Positions 1-6,486 of a stretch of 8,346 nt of DNA are shown here, one piece after another (position 1 is the stretch's first letter; each line of letters starts with the position of its first letter). Source of the DNA: Acidobacteria bacterium CG_4_9_14_3_um_filter_49_7 (lineage in GTDB: Bacteria; Acidobacteriota; Holophagae; Thermotomaculales; Thermotomaculaceae); NCBI GenBank assembly GCA_002789615.1, contig PFTO01000073.1, forward strand, positions 1-8,346, written 5' to 3'. Position numbers and translations under genes: made by a program. The notes beneath the pieces are model-generated. The model was not told the DNA's origin. It searched no databases and was given only the letters and a program-made list of their open reading frames with translations.

Positions 1-2004
1 CTTGACGCTCTTTTGGTCAGCTACCTCTTCGCCGGGCAGGGTGAGTTTAAAGCTTCGTTCATGTTTTGCCCATAGATGGAGCTGATCAGTCTCAAAAAAG
101 AGACCTTTTCCAGGTTTTTTGTCCACCAGTTCAAAAACTGAACAAGACGCGAAGGTGCGCAGTCCAAGATCTACGGACAGCACGCGAAGCCCAGACTCCA
201 ACTTATCGGTATGTTTGCTCTTGTTGGCAAGACCGGTTTTGAAATGATTGATCGTTGGGGAAGCCTGTACTTTTCCGTTTTTATTCAACCATTCCGCAGG
301 TGCTTTGCTTTTCACATCCACCGTCAATTTCAGCCATACCCGGCAGTGAACCCCTTCGGCAAGCATTGTGTGGGATCGATTCTCAAGGACAGAACGGTCA
401 AAAAGAATTTCCGAACCGCCGGGAATACCTTCAAACTCCTGATGCGCCGATTTGTAGCTGATTTTTGTCTTTTTGCCAGTGGTGTCGATGGCCAGGTCCT
501 GAAGCTGTCCGCTGGGGGCAAGTTTAATTGTGAACTCTTTTTCCTCAAGACCCCCATTTTCAGAACAATCTAAAAGAGAAAGTGTGACCCTGCCATCCTC
601 CAAAAGTGTATAATTACGCAGATTGCTGCCGCCGGGCGCTTCATACATGGCCCAGCGGGGATGCAGACGGGAATCGGCAAAGGTCATCAGAGAATAGGCG
701 CGGCGTTTTTTTAGTGCTTTTTTAGCTATATTCAGCTTGACGAGCGGAGTAACAATATCTTCATCTTTCCATAAAGTTTCCCGGCCATCTGCGGCAAGCC
801 AGAGAAACAGGTCCGGATCACCGAATTTGCCTTTGAGGTTCGTCTGCAATTCGGCAAGGATTGTTTTCCGATCTTTAAAGCTGCTTCCCTTTTTTAACCA
901 CTCTTCCCGAACACGTGGCCAGGAGCGGATCATTCTTGGACCGATTTTAAAAGGATTGTCGTCATCAACAAAAGCAATTTTGCGCAATTCTTCGTGTCTG
1001 GCCTTCTCATATTCTCTTAAATTTTTCATTTGGACACTAAGGCATGAAAATTCTTTAGTAAGTTTGTCTTTCAGTTTCTTGCACTTATTATATTCATCCA
1101 GTGTCTGATGATTCCATGATTCCCAGGAAAGAAGATGGGCAACCGCCAGCCTGAAAACCATTCGATTCCATTTGTTTCCCACGGGCTTTTCAAAATAGAG
1201 ATTTCCAAAAGGCAATAAGCCGAGTTTTTCCCAGAGTTCTTCACGAATGGCAACTCTTACGTCCGACTTTAAATCAAATTGCTTTTTTAGAAATTCCGTA
1301 GCCCAGGTGTCTTCATTTTTTCGTTTGCTTTTCAACCATTTATCTTTGTTGAAAGCCTTGTTGTTCTCAACTGATTTCTTGATCGGTTCAGAATCAAACC
1401 ATGTGTTTGCTTTGTCAAGATCGACCCGAAAGAATACTTCCCCAATTTTTACAAAATGGGCGGGGTCATCTTTTTGAAACAACTCTTTTTGAATTTCATT
1501 AAACCATTCCGGCATTGTTTTAAACTTTTTGCTTGCGGTTTCCGCAAACGGCCCACTTTCCTGAGGTTTGGCAGGGTCTTTAATGCTGCATGTCACCGGG
1601 TCGCAAATTGGTCCGGCATAACTGTTGCCTATAGATTGCGCGTCACCGGAAAGGGGTTTTTCTTTACCATCCAGCAGAATGGAAGGGACAACCGCCTCAT
1701 ACAGCTTCCTGAGAGCGTCTAAAACCTCCGCATCACTTCCTTGATTTTTTTTTCCATTTTTCCGCTGAACCTCACGCGCCACTTTCAAGGCATCGGCTTT
1801 TACCTGAGACTCCTTGATCTCTATTTCTTCTCCTTGAGCATTGACCGTATAGTAGCTATCTCCCCGGCATAAAAGCAGCATTTTTTCAATTTCCGCGACC
1901 GCTTTGTTTACTTCATCATGGGTTGTCCACAGCACACGCCGAACCTTTCGGCCTTCTTCTGTTCTGGGGATTTGCAGCTTAAGATTTATTGTTCGTGTGG
2001 GCAT
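1..2004 (-). CDS. cas12b: Cas12b (C2c1), type V-B CRISPR effector nuclease, N-terminal 668 codons (3' end beyond left edge)
   Basis: RNA-guided DNA endonuclease of type V-B CRISPR-Cas, which uses crRNA plus tracrRNA and cuts DNA with one RuvC site. I translated all 668 codons by hand and found no stop or frameshift. The protein begins MPTRTINLKL, as I recall for Desulfovibrio inopinatus Cas12b. Family landmarks in order: AHLLSWESWNH (289-299), GKFGDPDLFLWL (392-403), PRWAMYEAPGGSNLRNYTL (449-467), the RuvC-I motif LSVDLGLRTFASCSVFEL with catalytic Asp612, and WAKHERSFKLTLPGEE (645-660). Family members are about 1,100-1,200 residues, so roughly 40% is missing here: RuvC-II, RuvC-III and Nuc. 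The start is supported by the family N-terminus and by AGGGAGA six bases upstream. The gene is second in an operon after fic, overlapping it by 19 bp in another frame. The adaptation genes, array and tracrRNA are not visible. Family assignment is near certain; activity cannot be judged from this part. Confidence 0.96.
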   Translation of the reverse strand, partial: MPTRTINLKLQIPRTEEGRKVRRVLWTTHDEVNKAVAEIEKMLLLCRGDSYYTVNAQGEEIEIKESQVKADALKVAREVQRKNGKKNQGSDAEVLDALRKLYEAVVPSILLDGKEKPLSGDAQSIGNSYAGPICDPVTCSIKDPAKPQESGPFAETASKKFKTMPEWFNEIQKELFQKDDPAHFVKIGEVFFRVDLDKANTWFDSEPIKKSVENNKAFNKDKWLKSKRKNEDTWATEFLKKQFDLKSDVRVAIREELWEKLGLLPFGNLYFEKPVGNKWNRMVFRLAVAHLLSWESWNHQTLDEYNKCKKLKDKLTKEFSCLSVQMKNLREYEKARHEELRKIAFVDDDNPFKIGPRMIRSWPRVREEWLKKGSSFKDRKTILAELQTNLKGKFGDPDLFLWLAADGRETLWKDEDIVTPLVKLNIAKKALKKRRAYSLMTFADSRLHPRWAMYEAPGGSNLRNYTLLEDGRVTLSLLDCSENGGLEEKEFTIKLAPSGQLQDLAIDTTGKKTKISYKSAHQEFEGIPGGSEILFDRSVLENRSHTMLAEGVHCRVWLKLTVDVKSKAPAEWLNKNGKVQASPTINHFKTGLANKSKHTDKLESGLRVLSVDLGLRTFASCSVFELVDKKPGKGLFFETDQLHLWAKHERSFKLTLPGEEVADQKSVK

Positions 2005-3542
2005 TGGTTTTCTCCCTGTGAGGTTGTTGATTTTTCGGATCGGTTATAGCCTTCTTTTACAGCCTGCTCCATGGCCGATAGCTCTTCATCGGTCAGGAAG
2101 TCAAAGTGGGTGGCTCTCTTCCTTGCGGAAAGGCTGCCATTGTTCTGCAGGCACAACTGGATGAACTGGTCGATCAGTCGATCCGGCATATCGATGATAT
2201 CCTGTATCGCCTTCTTGGTATTGTCATAGTTGGCCAGAAAGCTGAGCTCTTCCACAAGCTCTTCTTCAATCGTTTTGGTTACAAACTCGTACAAGGCTTC
2301 TGACTGAGCTGTCATATCCATATACTGATACCAGCATGCGGTATCGTTCTCGACAGCCATTTGGCCCATTTCATCCAGTCGATAATCGATGAGTTGCAGC
2401 AAGGGCCGGGAGAAGGCTTCCAGTGATGCATCGTAATCCGCCGGATTTTTGGACATGACAGCTGAAACCGGGAACATCAGCCCGCGTGGCACCAGTTCCT
2501 GCAGCGACAGGATGTTGTGTATCAGAAATCGATGGATTCGTCCGTTCCCATCTTCAAACGGATGCAAAAACACAAAGCCATAGGCAATCGTTGCCGCATG
2601 AATGACCGGGGATACATTTCCCGCTTTCATCCGCTTATGGGAGTTGATCAATCCCTCCATCAGACTTTGCAGGTCATCAGGTTTTGGACAAATGAAATGT
2701 ATGATCTCCTTTTGATTGGCAACCGTTTGGCCGACATAATTCTGACTCACCCGAAAGTCGCTATCCTTGAAACGTGGATCAACGATGCGGTTCTGAAGCT
2801 CTATCAGCCTTTCCTTTTCACAGAAGTCTTCCTTTTCGGCAAGCTCCAGCGAGGTGATGAATTTTTCAGTTCTGGAGGCATTGGGCTTGATGTGCTCAAT
2901 TTCAAAAGATGACTTTGTTTCCTTGTTGTAAAGGTAGCTCAGTGCCCGGCGAAGCAGTTCCGGTGGATATGCAGTGACGATATCCTCGCACCTTTTGCGC
3001 AGGCCGGATGAATCCAGTTTGGCAAGCTTTTCGGTTCTTCTGACGACAGGGCAAAACGATTTGGGACCAAGGAGGTTGTTTACAATGCGGTGGCGTGAAG
3101 ACTTTTCCCCGTTCTGAACGGTGTAATAGTCTTTGGTTTCCAACGCATCGACATAATTGCCGGAAGTCAGGTCATCGACAGGGAGTTGCTTGCCAGTCAG
3201 AAACTCATAGAAGAACCAGCTTCTCCGAGCATACTTTCCGGTAGGTTTGGATTTGATGTATTCGGTGAGCTCATCCTGAGAAACCTTTTCGAAGATTCGA
3301 GCCAGCAAGCCCAGGGTGACCCCGTCATATTTCAGCGCGAATTCAAGATGATCGCCGACCTTCTCCCCGGGCCAGTATCTTATAGGGTAGATGTCTTCTA
3401 TTGCTCCATCCTGAACCTTCGACCTGTGAGTTCCTGATGAGGACACAAACGAGGTATGCCAATGGGGCATGCCTGTCAGACCCATAATATCAAGCAGATA
3501 CGCATAGCCTGCAGGGCGATATTCCAAAACGTTTATATCCAT
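1986..3542 (-). CDS. fic: Fic-family protein (probable AMP transferase), 518 aa
   Basis: Fic enzymes usually transfer AMP from ATP to a hydroxyl side chain of a target protein; many act as toxins or regulators. The catalytic motif HPFEDGNGRIHR is complete at residues 327-338, with His327 as the expected catalytic base. Upstream, KSSFEIEHIKP (210-220) resembles the inhibitory helix (S/T)xxxE(G/N) found before the Fic core: S212 and E216 fit, but His217 replaces Gly/Asn. If this helix works, the protein carries its own inhibition, in keeping with the absence of a separate antitoxin gene here. The N-terminal ~200 residues are an extension found in long Fic proteins. The C-terminal stretch NNGSLSARKRATHFDFL (467-483) and the region after it resemble the usual end of these ~500-residue proteins, so it looks full length. 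AGGAGA lies 4 bases before the ATG. It is the first gene of the operon with cas12b. Target unknown. Confidence 0.93.
   Translation of the reverse strand: MDINVLEYRPAGYAYLLDIMGLTGMPHWHTSFVSSSGTHRSKVQDGAIEDIYPIRYWPGEKVGDHLEFALKYDGVTLGLLARIFEKVSQDELTEYIKSKPTGKYARRSWFFYEFLTGKQLPVDDLTSGNYVDALETKDYYTVQNGEKSSRHRIVNNLLGPKSFCPVVRRTEKLAKLDSSGLRKRCEDIVTAYPPELLRRALSYLYNKETKSSFEIEHIKPNASRTEKFITSLELAEKEDFCEKERLIELQNRIVDPRFKDSDFRVSQNYVGQTVANQKEIIHFICPKPDDLQSLMEGLINSHKRMKAGNVSPVIHAATIAYGFVFLHPFEDGNGRIHRFLIHNILSLQELVPRGLMFPVSAVMSKNPADYDASLEAFSRPLLQLIDYRLDEMGQMAVENDTACWYQYMDMTAQSEALYEFVTKTIEEELVEELSFLANYDNTKKAIQDIIDMPDRLIDQFIQLCLQNNGSLSARKRATHFDFLTDEELSAMEQAVKEGYNRSEKSTTSQGENQCPHEQ
2005..2017 (-). promoter_or_regulatory. 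cas12b ribosome binding site inside the 3' end of fic
   Basis: On the minus strand AGGGAGA (2017-2011) is followed by six bases and the cas12b ATG at 2004. The site lies within the last codons of fic, whose stop codon (1988-1986) falls after the cas12b start in a different frame. Ribosomes finishing fic therefore pass over the cas12b initiation region, which makes translational coupling likely (inference). Confidence 0.7.
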
Positions 3543-3575
3543 GTGGTCTCCTCTTAAAACTGTTATTCTGCTGGT

Positions 3576-3604
3576 AATATAGTTAAAATATGACTCGCTG
3601 TCAA
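3576..3604 (-). promoter_or_regulatory. Sigma-70-type promoter of the fic-cas12b operon
   Basis: Read on the minus strand, TTGACA (3604-3599) is followed by 17 bp and TATATT (3581-3576), five of six matches to the -10 consensus with a perfect -35 and ideal spacing. Transcription would start near 3569, giving a leader of about 27 nt that contains the AGGAGA ribosome site (3552-3547) of fic. The -10 element lies within a unit of the CTGGTAAAAT repeat array, so a protein binding that repeat could control the promoter, or the promoter may have been created by a mobile-element end. Confidence 0.65.
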
Positions 3605-3690
3605 CAAAACGATTAAAAATGAGCTGCTTTCTGGTAAAATAATTACAAAGGGATGGTCAGCTGTTAGAAATCGGCACCTGGCTGATAAAA

Positions 3691-3720
3691 TTGTTATTCC
3701 GCTGGTAAAATGATTATAAT
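3691..3720 (+). promoter_or_regulatory. Possible plus-strand promoter within the repeat array
   Basis: TTGTTA (3691-3696), an 18-bp spacer and a perfect TATAAT (3715-3720) would start transcription near 3727, away from fic. The nearest plus-strand signal downstream is the intrinsic terminator at 3868-3898. The AT-rich repeats make promoter-like matches likely by chance, so this is only a candidate. Confidence 0.35.
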
Positions 3721-3726
3721 CTGCGT

Positions 3727-3898
3727 CTGGCTGGTAAAATTGTTACAAAAGTCGGCGACACAGAAAGGGGGTTCGGCATCGCAAATATCTGTTTATTAAG
3801 GATATATGACGCAAGCGCCTTGGATACCTGAGCCCACCCAATCCATGAAAAACAGCCAACGCCCCGGAACGCCCGCACGCCTGCGGGCGTTTCTTTTT
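3727..3898 (+). ncRNA. Candidate small RNA (~170 nt) between the divergent operons
   Basis: A promoter-like sequence before 3727 and a strong intrinsic terminator ending near 3898 bracket about 170 nt with no convincing gene. A 42-codon frame (3806-3934, ATG preceded by AAGGA) exists but runs through the terminator, so it is unlikely to be the product. Because Cas12b needs a tracrRNA, this could be a tracrRNA, but that is speculative: the CRISPR repeat is not in the window, so no anti-repeat can be tested. A remnant transcript of a lost gene or mobile element is equally possible. Confidence 0.22.
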
Positions 3899-4008
3899 CT
3901 AAAATCTGCCCAAACATTACCAGCTCGGCCATAATACGGAACGAATCGCCTCTGGCTACTGGTATCCAGCAAAATTTAACTAAATCAGCCTAAATCGGCA
4001 AAGAACAT
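3761..4008. other. Intergenic stretch without a convincing gene
   Basis: Between the outer edge of the repeat array and the restriction-operon promoter I see only the terminator hairpin. A minus-strand frame (3932-3714) and a short plus-strand frame (3806-3934) overlap it, but neither shows a recognisable domain, and both cross the hairpin or the repeats. It may be a degenerate remnant of a mobile element. Confidence 0.5.
3868..3898 (+). terminator. Rho-independent terminator, plus strand
   Basis: AACGCCCGCA (3868-3877) and TGCGGGCGTT (3882-3891) form a perfect 10-bp GC-rich stem around a CGCC loop. The stem runs into TTTCTTTTTCT, a U-rich tail in the plus-strand RNA only. No coding gene precedes it on this strand in the window. 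It would shield the restriction operon from transcription coming from the left. Confidence 0.8.
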
Positions 4009-4037
4009 TTGACTTTCGACTTTCATTTCCGTATATT
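4009..4037 (+). promoter_or_regulatory. Sigma-70-type promoter of the type I restriction-modification operon
   Basis: TTGACT (4009-4014), a 17-bp spacer and TATATT (4032-4037) match the consensus in five of six positions each. The spacer region contains a tandem GACTTTC (4011-4017 and 4018-4024), which could be a regulator site. Transcription would start near 4044, leaving a leader of about 95 nt before the HTH gene at 4139. All four genes to the right share this direction with almost no gaps. Confidence 0.65.
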
Positions 4038-4049
4038 TTCGGGGTGAAT

Positions 4050-4130
4050 TAATTTGGGAGTGTTCTATCTACAGCGCTCCTTAATTGCCTCTGTTGAGGT
4101 CATAGCAAATGCAATAGTCCCCAAGAGGAG
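4050..4130 (+). promoter_or_regulatory. Structured leader of the restriction operon (possible RBS sequestration)
   Basis: At the 5' end of the predicted RNA, 4050-4062 can pair with 4075-4087: GGAGTG with CGCTCC, a G-U pair and one mismatch, then TTAA with TTAA and a closing G-U pair. A small hairpin follows, with CCTC (4088-4091) and GAGG (4096-4099) around a TGTT loop. The ribosome site AAGAGGAG (4123-4130) can instead pair with CCTCT (4088-4092) or CTCC (4077-4080), so two mutually exclusive folds are possible. I recognise no known riboswitch. The pairing is visible; regulation is inferred. Confidence 0.3.
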
Positions 4131-4138
4131 TATGAGAC

Positions 4139-4342
4139 ATGGCAGAAATACATGATCGCTGGTTGTCAGTGGATGAAATATGCAAATACATCGGGGTCAG
4201 TAAGGACACCGTCTACAAGTGGATCGATAAGTACGGTATGCCCGCCCATCGAATGGGCCGCCTGTGGAAGTTCAAAAAAGAACAGGTGGACAAATGGGTT
4301 GAGGCTGGCGGCGCTGCGACGGCGGAAGATAACAAAGAGTAA
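4139..4342 (+). CDS. Small helix-turn-helix DNA-binding protein (excisionase/MerR-like HTH)
   Basis: A 67-residue protein consisting almost wholly of one helix-turn-helix domain. The stretch WLSVDEICKYIGVSKDTVYK (8-27) has the pattern of the excisionase-type HTH (HTH_17), followed by a wing-like segment with RMGRLWKFKKEQVDKWV (38-54), typical of the family. The last ~12 residues are a hydrophilic tail. The ATG is 8 bases after GAGGAG; the nearby ATG at 4132 hits a stop after seven codons. It is first in the operon, 11 bp before hsdM. Small HTH proteins of this type often precede type I restriction genes and may control them, as the controller proteins of some restriction systems do. Autoregulation at the promoter before it is an inference. 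A true excisionase role is less likely because no integrase is in view. Confidence 0.88.
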   Translation: MAEIHDRWLSVDEICKYIGVSKDTVYKWIDKYGMPAHRMGRLWKFKKEQVDKWVEAGGAATAEDNKE

Positions 4343-4353
4343 GGGGAATTTAG

Positions 4354-6486
4354 ATGAATTACAGTATCCATAATACAATAACAAATTTCATCTGGAACAT
4401 TGCAGATGACGTCCTGAGAGATGTGTATGTCCGTGGTAAATACCGGGACGTGATACTGCCGATGACTGTTATCCGCCGTCTTGATGCCCTTCTTGAGCCG
4501 ACCAAAGACGCCGTCCTTAATATGAAAAAACAGCTCGACTCGGCGGGTATTGCCAATCAGGACGCTGCGCTTTGTCAGGCATCCGGGGAAGCGTTTTTTA
4601 ACAGCTCCCCTTTTACGCTCAAGGATCTGAAAAACAGAGCCAAAGTACAGCAGTTGAAAGCCGACTTCGAAGCCTATCTCGATGGCTTCTCACCCAATGT
4701 TCAGGAGATTCTGGACAAATTCAAATTCCGCAACCAGATCCCGACACTTGTCGATGCTGACATCCTTGGCGCGATGATCGAAAAATATTTAAACCCGAGC
4801 ATCAACTTGAGCCCCAAACCGGTAATGGATGCTGAAGGTAATGAAAAGATTCCCGGGCTGGATAATCACAGCATGGGCACTGTCTTCGAAGAATTGATTC
4901 GCCGCTTCAACGAAGAAAACAACGAGGAAGCCGGAGAACACTTTACGCCCCGTGACGTGGTGAAGCTGATGGCAGATTTGATCTTCCTGCCTATTGCAGA
5001 CCAAATCGAGTCTGGAACTTATCTGGTCTATGACGGAGCCTGTGGTACCGGGGGTATGCTGACTGTTGCTGAAGAACGGCTGCAGAAATTGGCCGAAGAC
5101 GCTGGCAAGGAAGTTTCAATCCACCTCTATGGTCAAGAAGTTCAGCCGGAAACCTATGCAATCGCCAAAGCGGATTTACTGCTCAAAGGGGAAGGTGCTG
5201 AGGCTGAAAATATCAAGTACGGCTCAACCCTGTCGGCAGATGGTTTTATTTCAAATCAATTCGACTTTATGCTTTCCAATCCCCCTTACGGCAAAAGTTG
5301 GAAGACCGACTTGGAGCGTATGGGTGGGAAAAGCGATCTGAAAGACCCACGCTTCATTCTGGAATATGGAGACGATCCTGAGTACAAGATGATCACTCGA
5401 TCCAGCGATGGGCAGTTGATGTTTTTGGTCAATAAGCTGATGAAGATGAAGGAAAAGAGCAAACTCGGCAGTCGCATTGCTCAAGTTCATAACGGTTCTT
5501 CTCTTTTTACGGGCGACGCAGGACAAGGTGAAAGCAATATCCGCCGTTGGATTATTGAAAACGACTTGCTTGAGGCGATCATCGCTCTACCTGAAAACAT
5601 TTTCTACAACACAGGCATTTCGACCTATATCTGGGTGCTGACAAACCGCAAATCAGAAGGACGAAAGGGCAAAGTGCAGCTCATAGACGCAACGGGCTGG
5701 TATCAGTCACTTCGTAAGAACATGGGTAAGAAGAACTGTGAACTTAATGAAACGCACATTCAGGATATCTGCAACCTGATCACACAACCGATCGATACAG
5801 AGCAATCAAAAATATTCACCAACGAGGCATTCGGCTACCACAAGGTCATTGTCGAGCGTCCATTGCGTTTGTCTGTTCACCTGACCGAAAAAAATCTGCG
5901 CCGTTTCGAGCGACACTGTATCGAGGCCAAAGAAACAGCTCTCTATTCGGTGGTCGAGTCTGTTGCCGGTGAAATCGGTGAAGGGCCGCATCTGAACTAC
6001 AACAGTTTTGTGGAAGCCGTTGAATCCAAGGCCAAAGAAATAGCCGTGAAGCTCCCAGCAAAAAGCAAGAACTTCCTAAAAGCTAACCTTGCTGTTATTG
6101 ATGAGTCGGCAGAGCCGATTACCAAGAAAATTTACAAAGCAGGAAAAGCTGAATCCAACCCGCTCTACGGTTTATACGAAGCGACAATAGACGGCAAAAA
6201 AGTGGTTGTCGAATACGAGCCGGATACCAACCAGAGAGATTCGGAGCAGGTGCCTCTTCTGGAATATGGCGGTATTGCCGCCTTTATTGAGCGTGAAGTC
6301 CTGCCTTATACACCTGATGCCTGGGTTGACGGCTCCAAAACGCAGATCGGCTATGAGATTTCCTTTACCAAGCATTTCTACAAGCCCATCCCCATGCGGA
6401 CACTGGATGAAATCAAAGCGGATATTTTTGCCATTGAACAGGAGACGGAAGGACTGCTGGAAGAAATTGTTGGGGAGGCGGGATAA
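4354..6486 (+). CDS. hsdM: Type I restriction-modification system methyltransferase subunit HsdM
   Basis: Modification subunit: with HsdS it methylates adenine N6 in the recognition site, protecting host DNA, and with HsdR it forms the restriction complex. The N-terminal helical HsdM_N region spans about residues 8-160. The N6-methylase core follows, with GEHFTPRDVVKLM (194-206), the S-adenosylmethionine motif VYDGACGTGGMLT (225-237) and the catalytic NPPYG (309-313). ALPENIFYNTGISTYIWVL (411-429) is a further typical segment. At 710 residues it is longer than the ~500-residue classic enzymes and has a C-terminal extension from about 500, as in a known longer subfamily, ending in a likely helix (684-705). 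AAGGGGA (4341-4347) overlaps the stop of the HTH gene and serves this start. Its stop overlaps the rhuM start by 1 nt (TAATG). All key motifs look intact. Confidence 0.96.
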   Translation: MNYSIHNTITNFIWNIADDVLRDVYVRGKYRDVILPMTVIRRLDALLEPTKDAVLNMKKQLDSAGIANQDAALCQASGEAFFNSSPFTLKDLKNRAKVQQLKADFEAYLDGFSPNVQEILDKFKFRNQIPTLVDADILGAMIEKYLNPSINLSPKPVMDAEGNEKIPGLDNHSMGTVFEELIRRFNEENNEEAGEHFTPRDVVKLMADLIFLPIADQIESGTYLVYDGACGTGGMLTVAEERLQKLAEDAGKEVSIHLYGQEVQPETYAIAKADLLLKGEGAEAENIKYGSTLSADGFISNQFDFMLSNPPYGKSWKTDLERMGGKSDLKDPRFILEYGDDPEYKMITRSSDGQLMFLVNKLMKMKEKSKLGSRIAQVHNGSSLFTGDAGQGESNIRRWIIENDLLEAIIALPENIFYNTGISTYIWVLTNRKSEGRKGKVQLIDATGWYQSLRKNMGKKNCELNETHIQDICNLITQPIDTEQSKIFTNEAFGYHKVIVERPLRLSVHLTEKNLRRFERHCIEAKETALYSVVESVAGEIGEGPHLNYNSFVEAVESKAKEIAVKLPAKSKNFLKANLAVIDESAEPITKKIYKAGKAESNPLYGLYEATIDGKKVVVEYEPDTNQRDSEQVPLLEYGGIAAFIEREVLPYTPDAWVDGSKTQIGYEISFTKHFYKPIPMRTLDEIKADIFAIEQETEGLLEEIVGEAG

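Larger units (their letters stand above)
3551..3760. repeat. Irregular array of ~20-bp repeats, consensus CTGGTAAAATNRTTAYAA
   Basis: Clear same-direction units on the plus strand begin at 3571 (CTGGTAATATAGTTA), 3631 (CTGGTAAAATAATTACAA), 3682 (CTGATAAAATTGTTATT), 3702 (CTGGTAAAATGATTATAA) and 3731 (CTGGTAAAATTGTTACAA). Weaker ones begin at 3551 and possibly 3661. The two-unit blocks 3551-3592 and 3682-3723 match at about 33 of 42 positions, so a longer segment was duplicated. Spacing is irregular (about 20, 29, 51 and 60 bp), unlike a CRISPR. On the minus strand the outer edge starts TGTCGCCGAC at 3760, and a TGT...ACA terminus with several internal repeats is typical of IS21-family ends. 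No istA or istB gene is present in the window. The alternative is a multi-operator region for the fic promoter, which it overlaps. The repeats are visible directly; their role is inferred. Confidence 0.8.

Noticed and set aside
211..1722. Several plus-strand open frames (for example 211-573, 737-1108, 1456-1722)
   Set aside because: They lie antisense to the uninterrupted, strongly recognisable cas12b frame, show no domain and are shadows of it.
1..2004. TnpB, IscB or another Cas12 subtype instead of Cas12b
   Set aside because: Length, the MPTRTINLKL start and several family-specific blocks around RuvC-I match Cas12b; TnpB and IscB are far shorter before RuvC-I.
1904..3437. Plus-strand frames over the fic gene (1904-2164, 2517-2912, 3186-3437)
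   Set aside because: They are antisense to the Fic gene with its intact catalytic motif and have no recognisable content.
3551..3760. CRISPR array
   Set aside because: The units are short, diverged and irregularly spaced, with no constant-length spacers. It is a degenerate repeat cluster.
3714..3932. Minus-strand 72-codon frame in the intergenic region
   Set aside because: It runs through the terminator hairpin and into the repeat array, with no recognisable domain and no supporting ribosome site that I could see.
3806..3934. Plus-strand 42-codon frame with AAGGA before its ATG
   Set aside because: It reads through the intrinsic terminator stem and has a low-complexity, unrecognised product; kept only as a remark under the candidate small RNA.
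4139..4342. Excisionase of an integrated element
   Set aside because: The HTH type is shared by many regulators, no integrase is in the window, and the gene heads a restriction operon.
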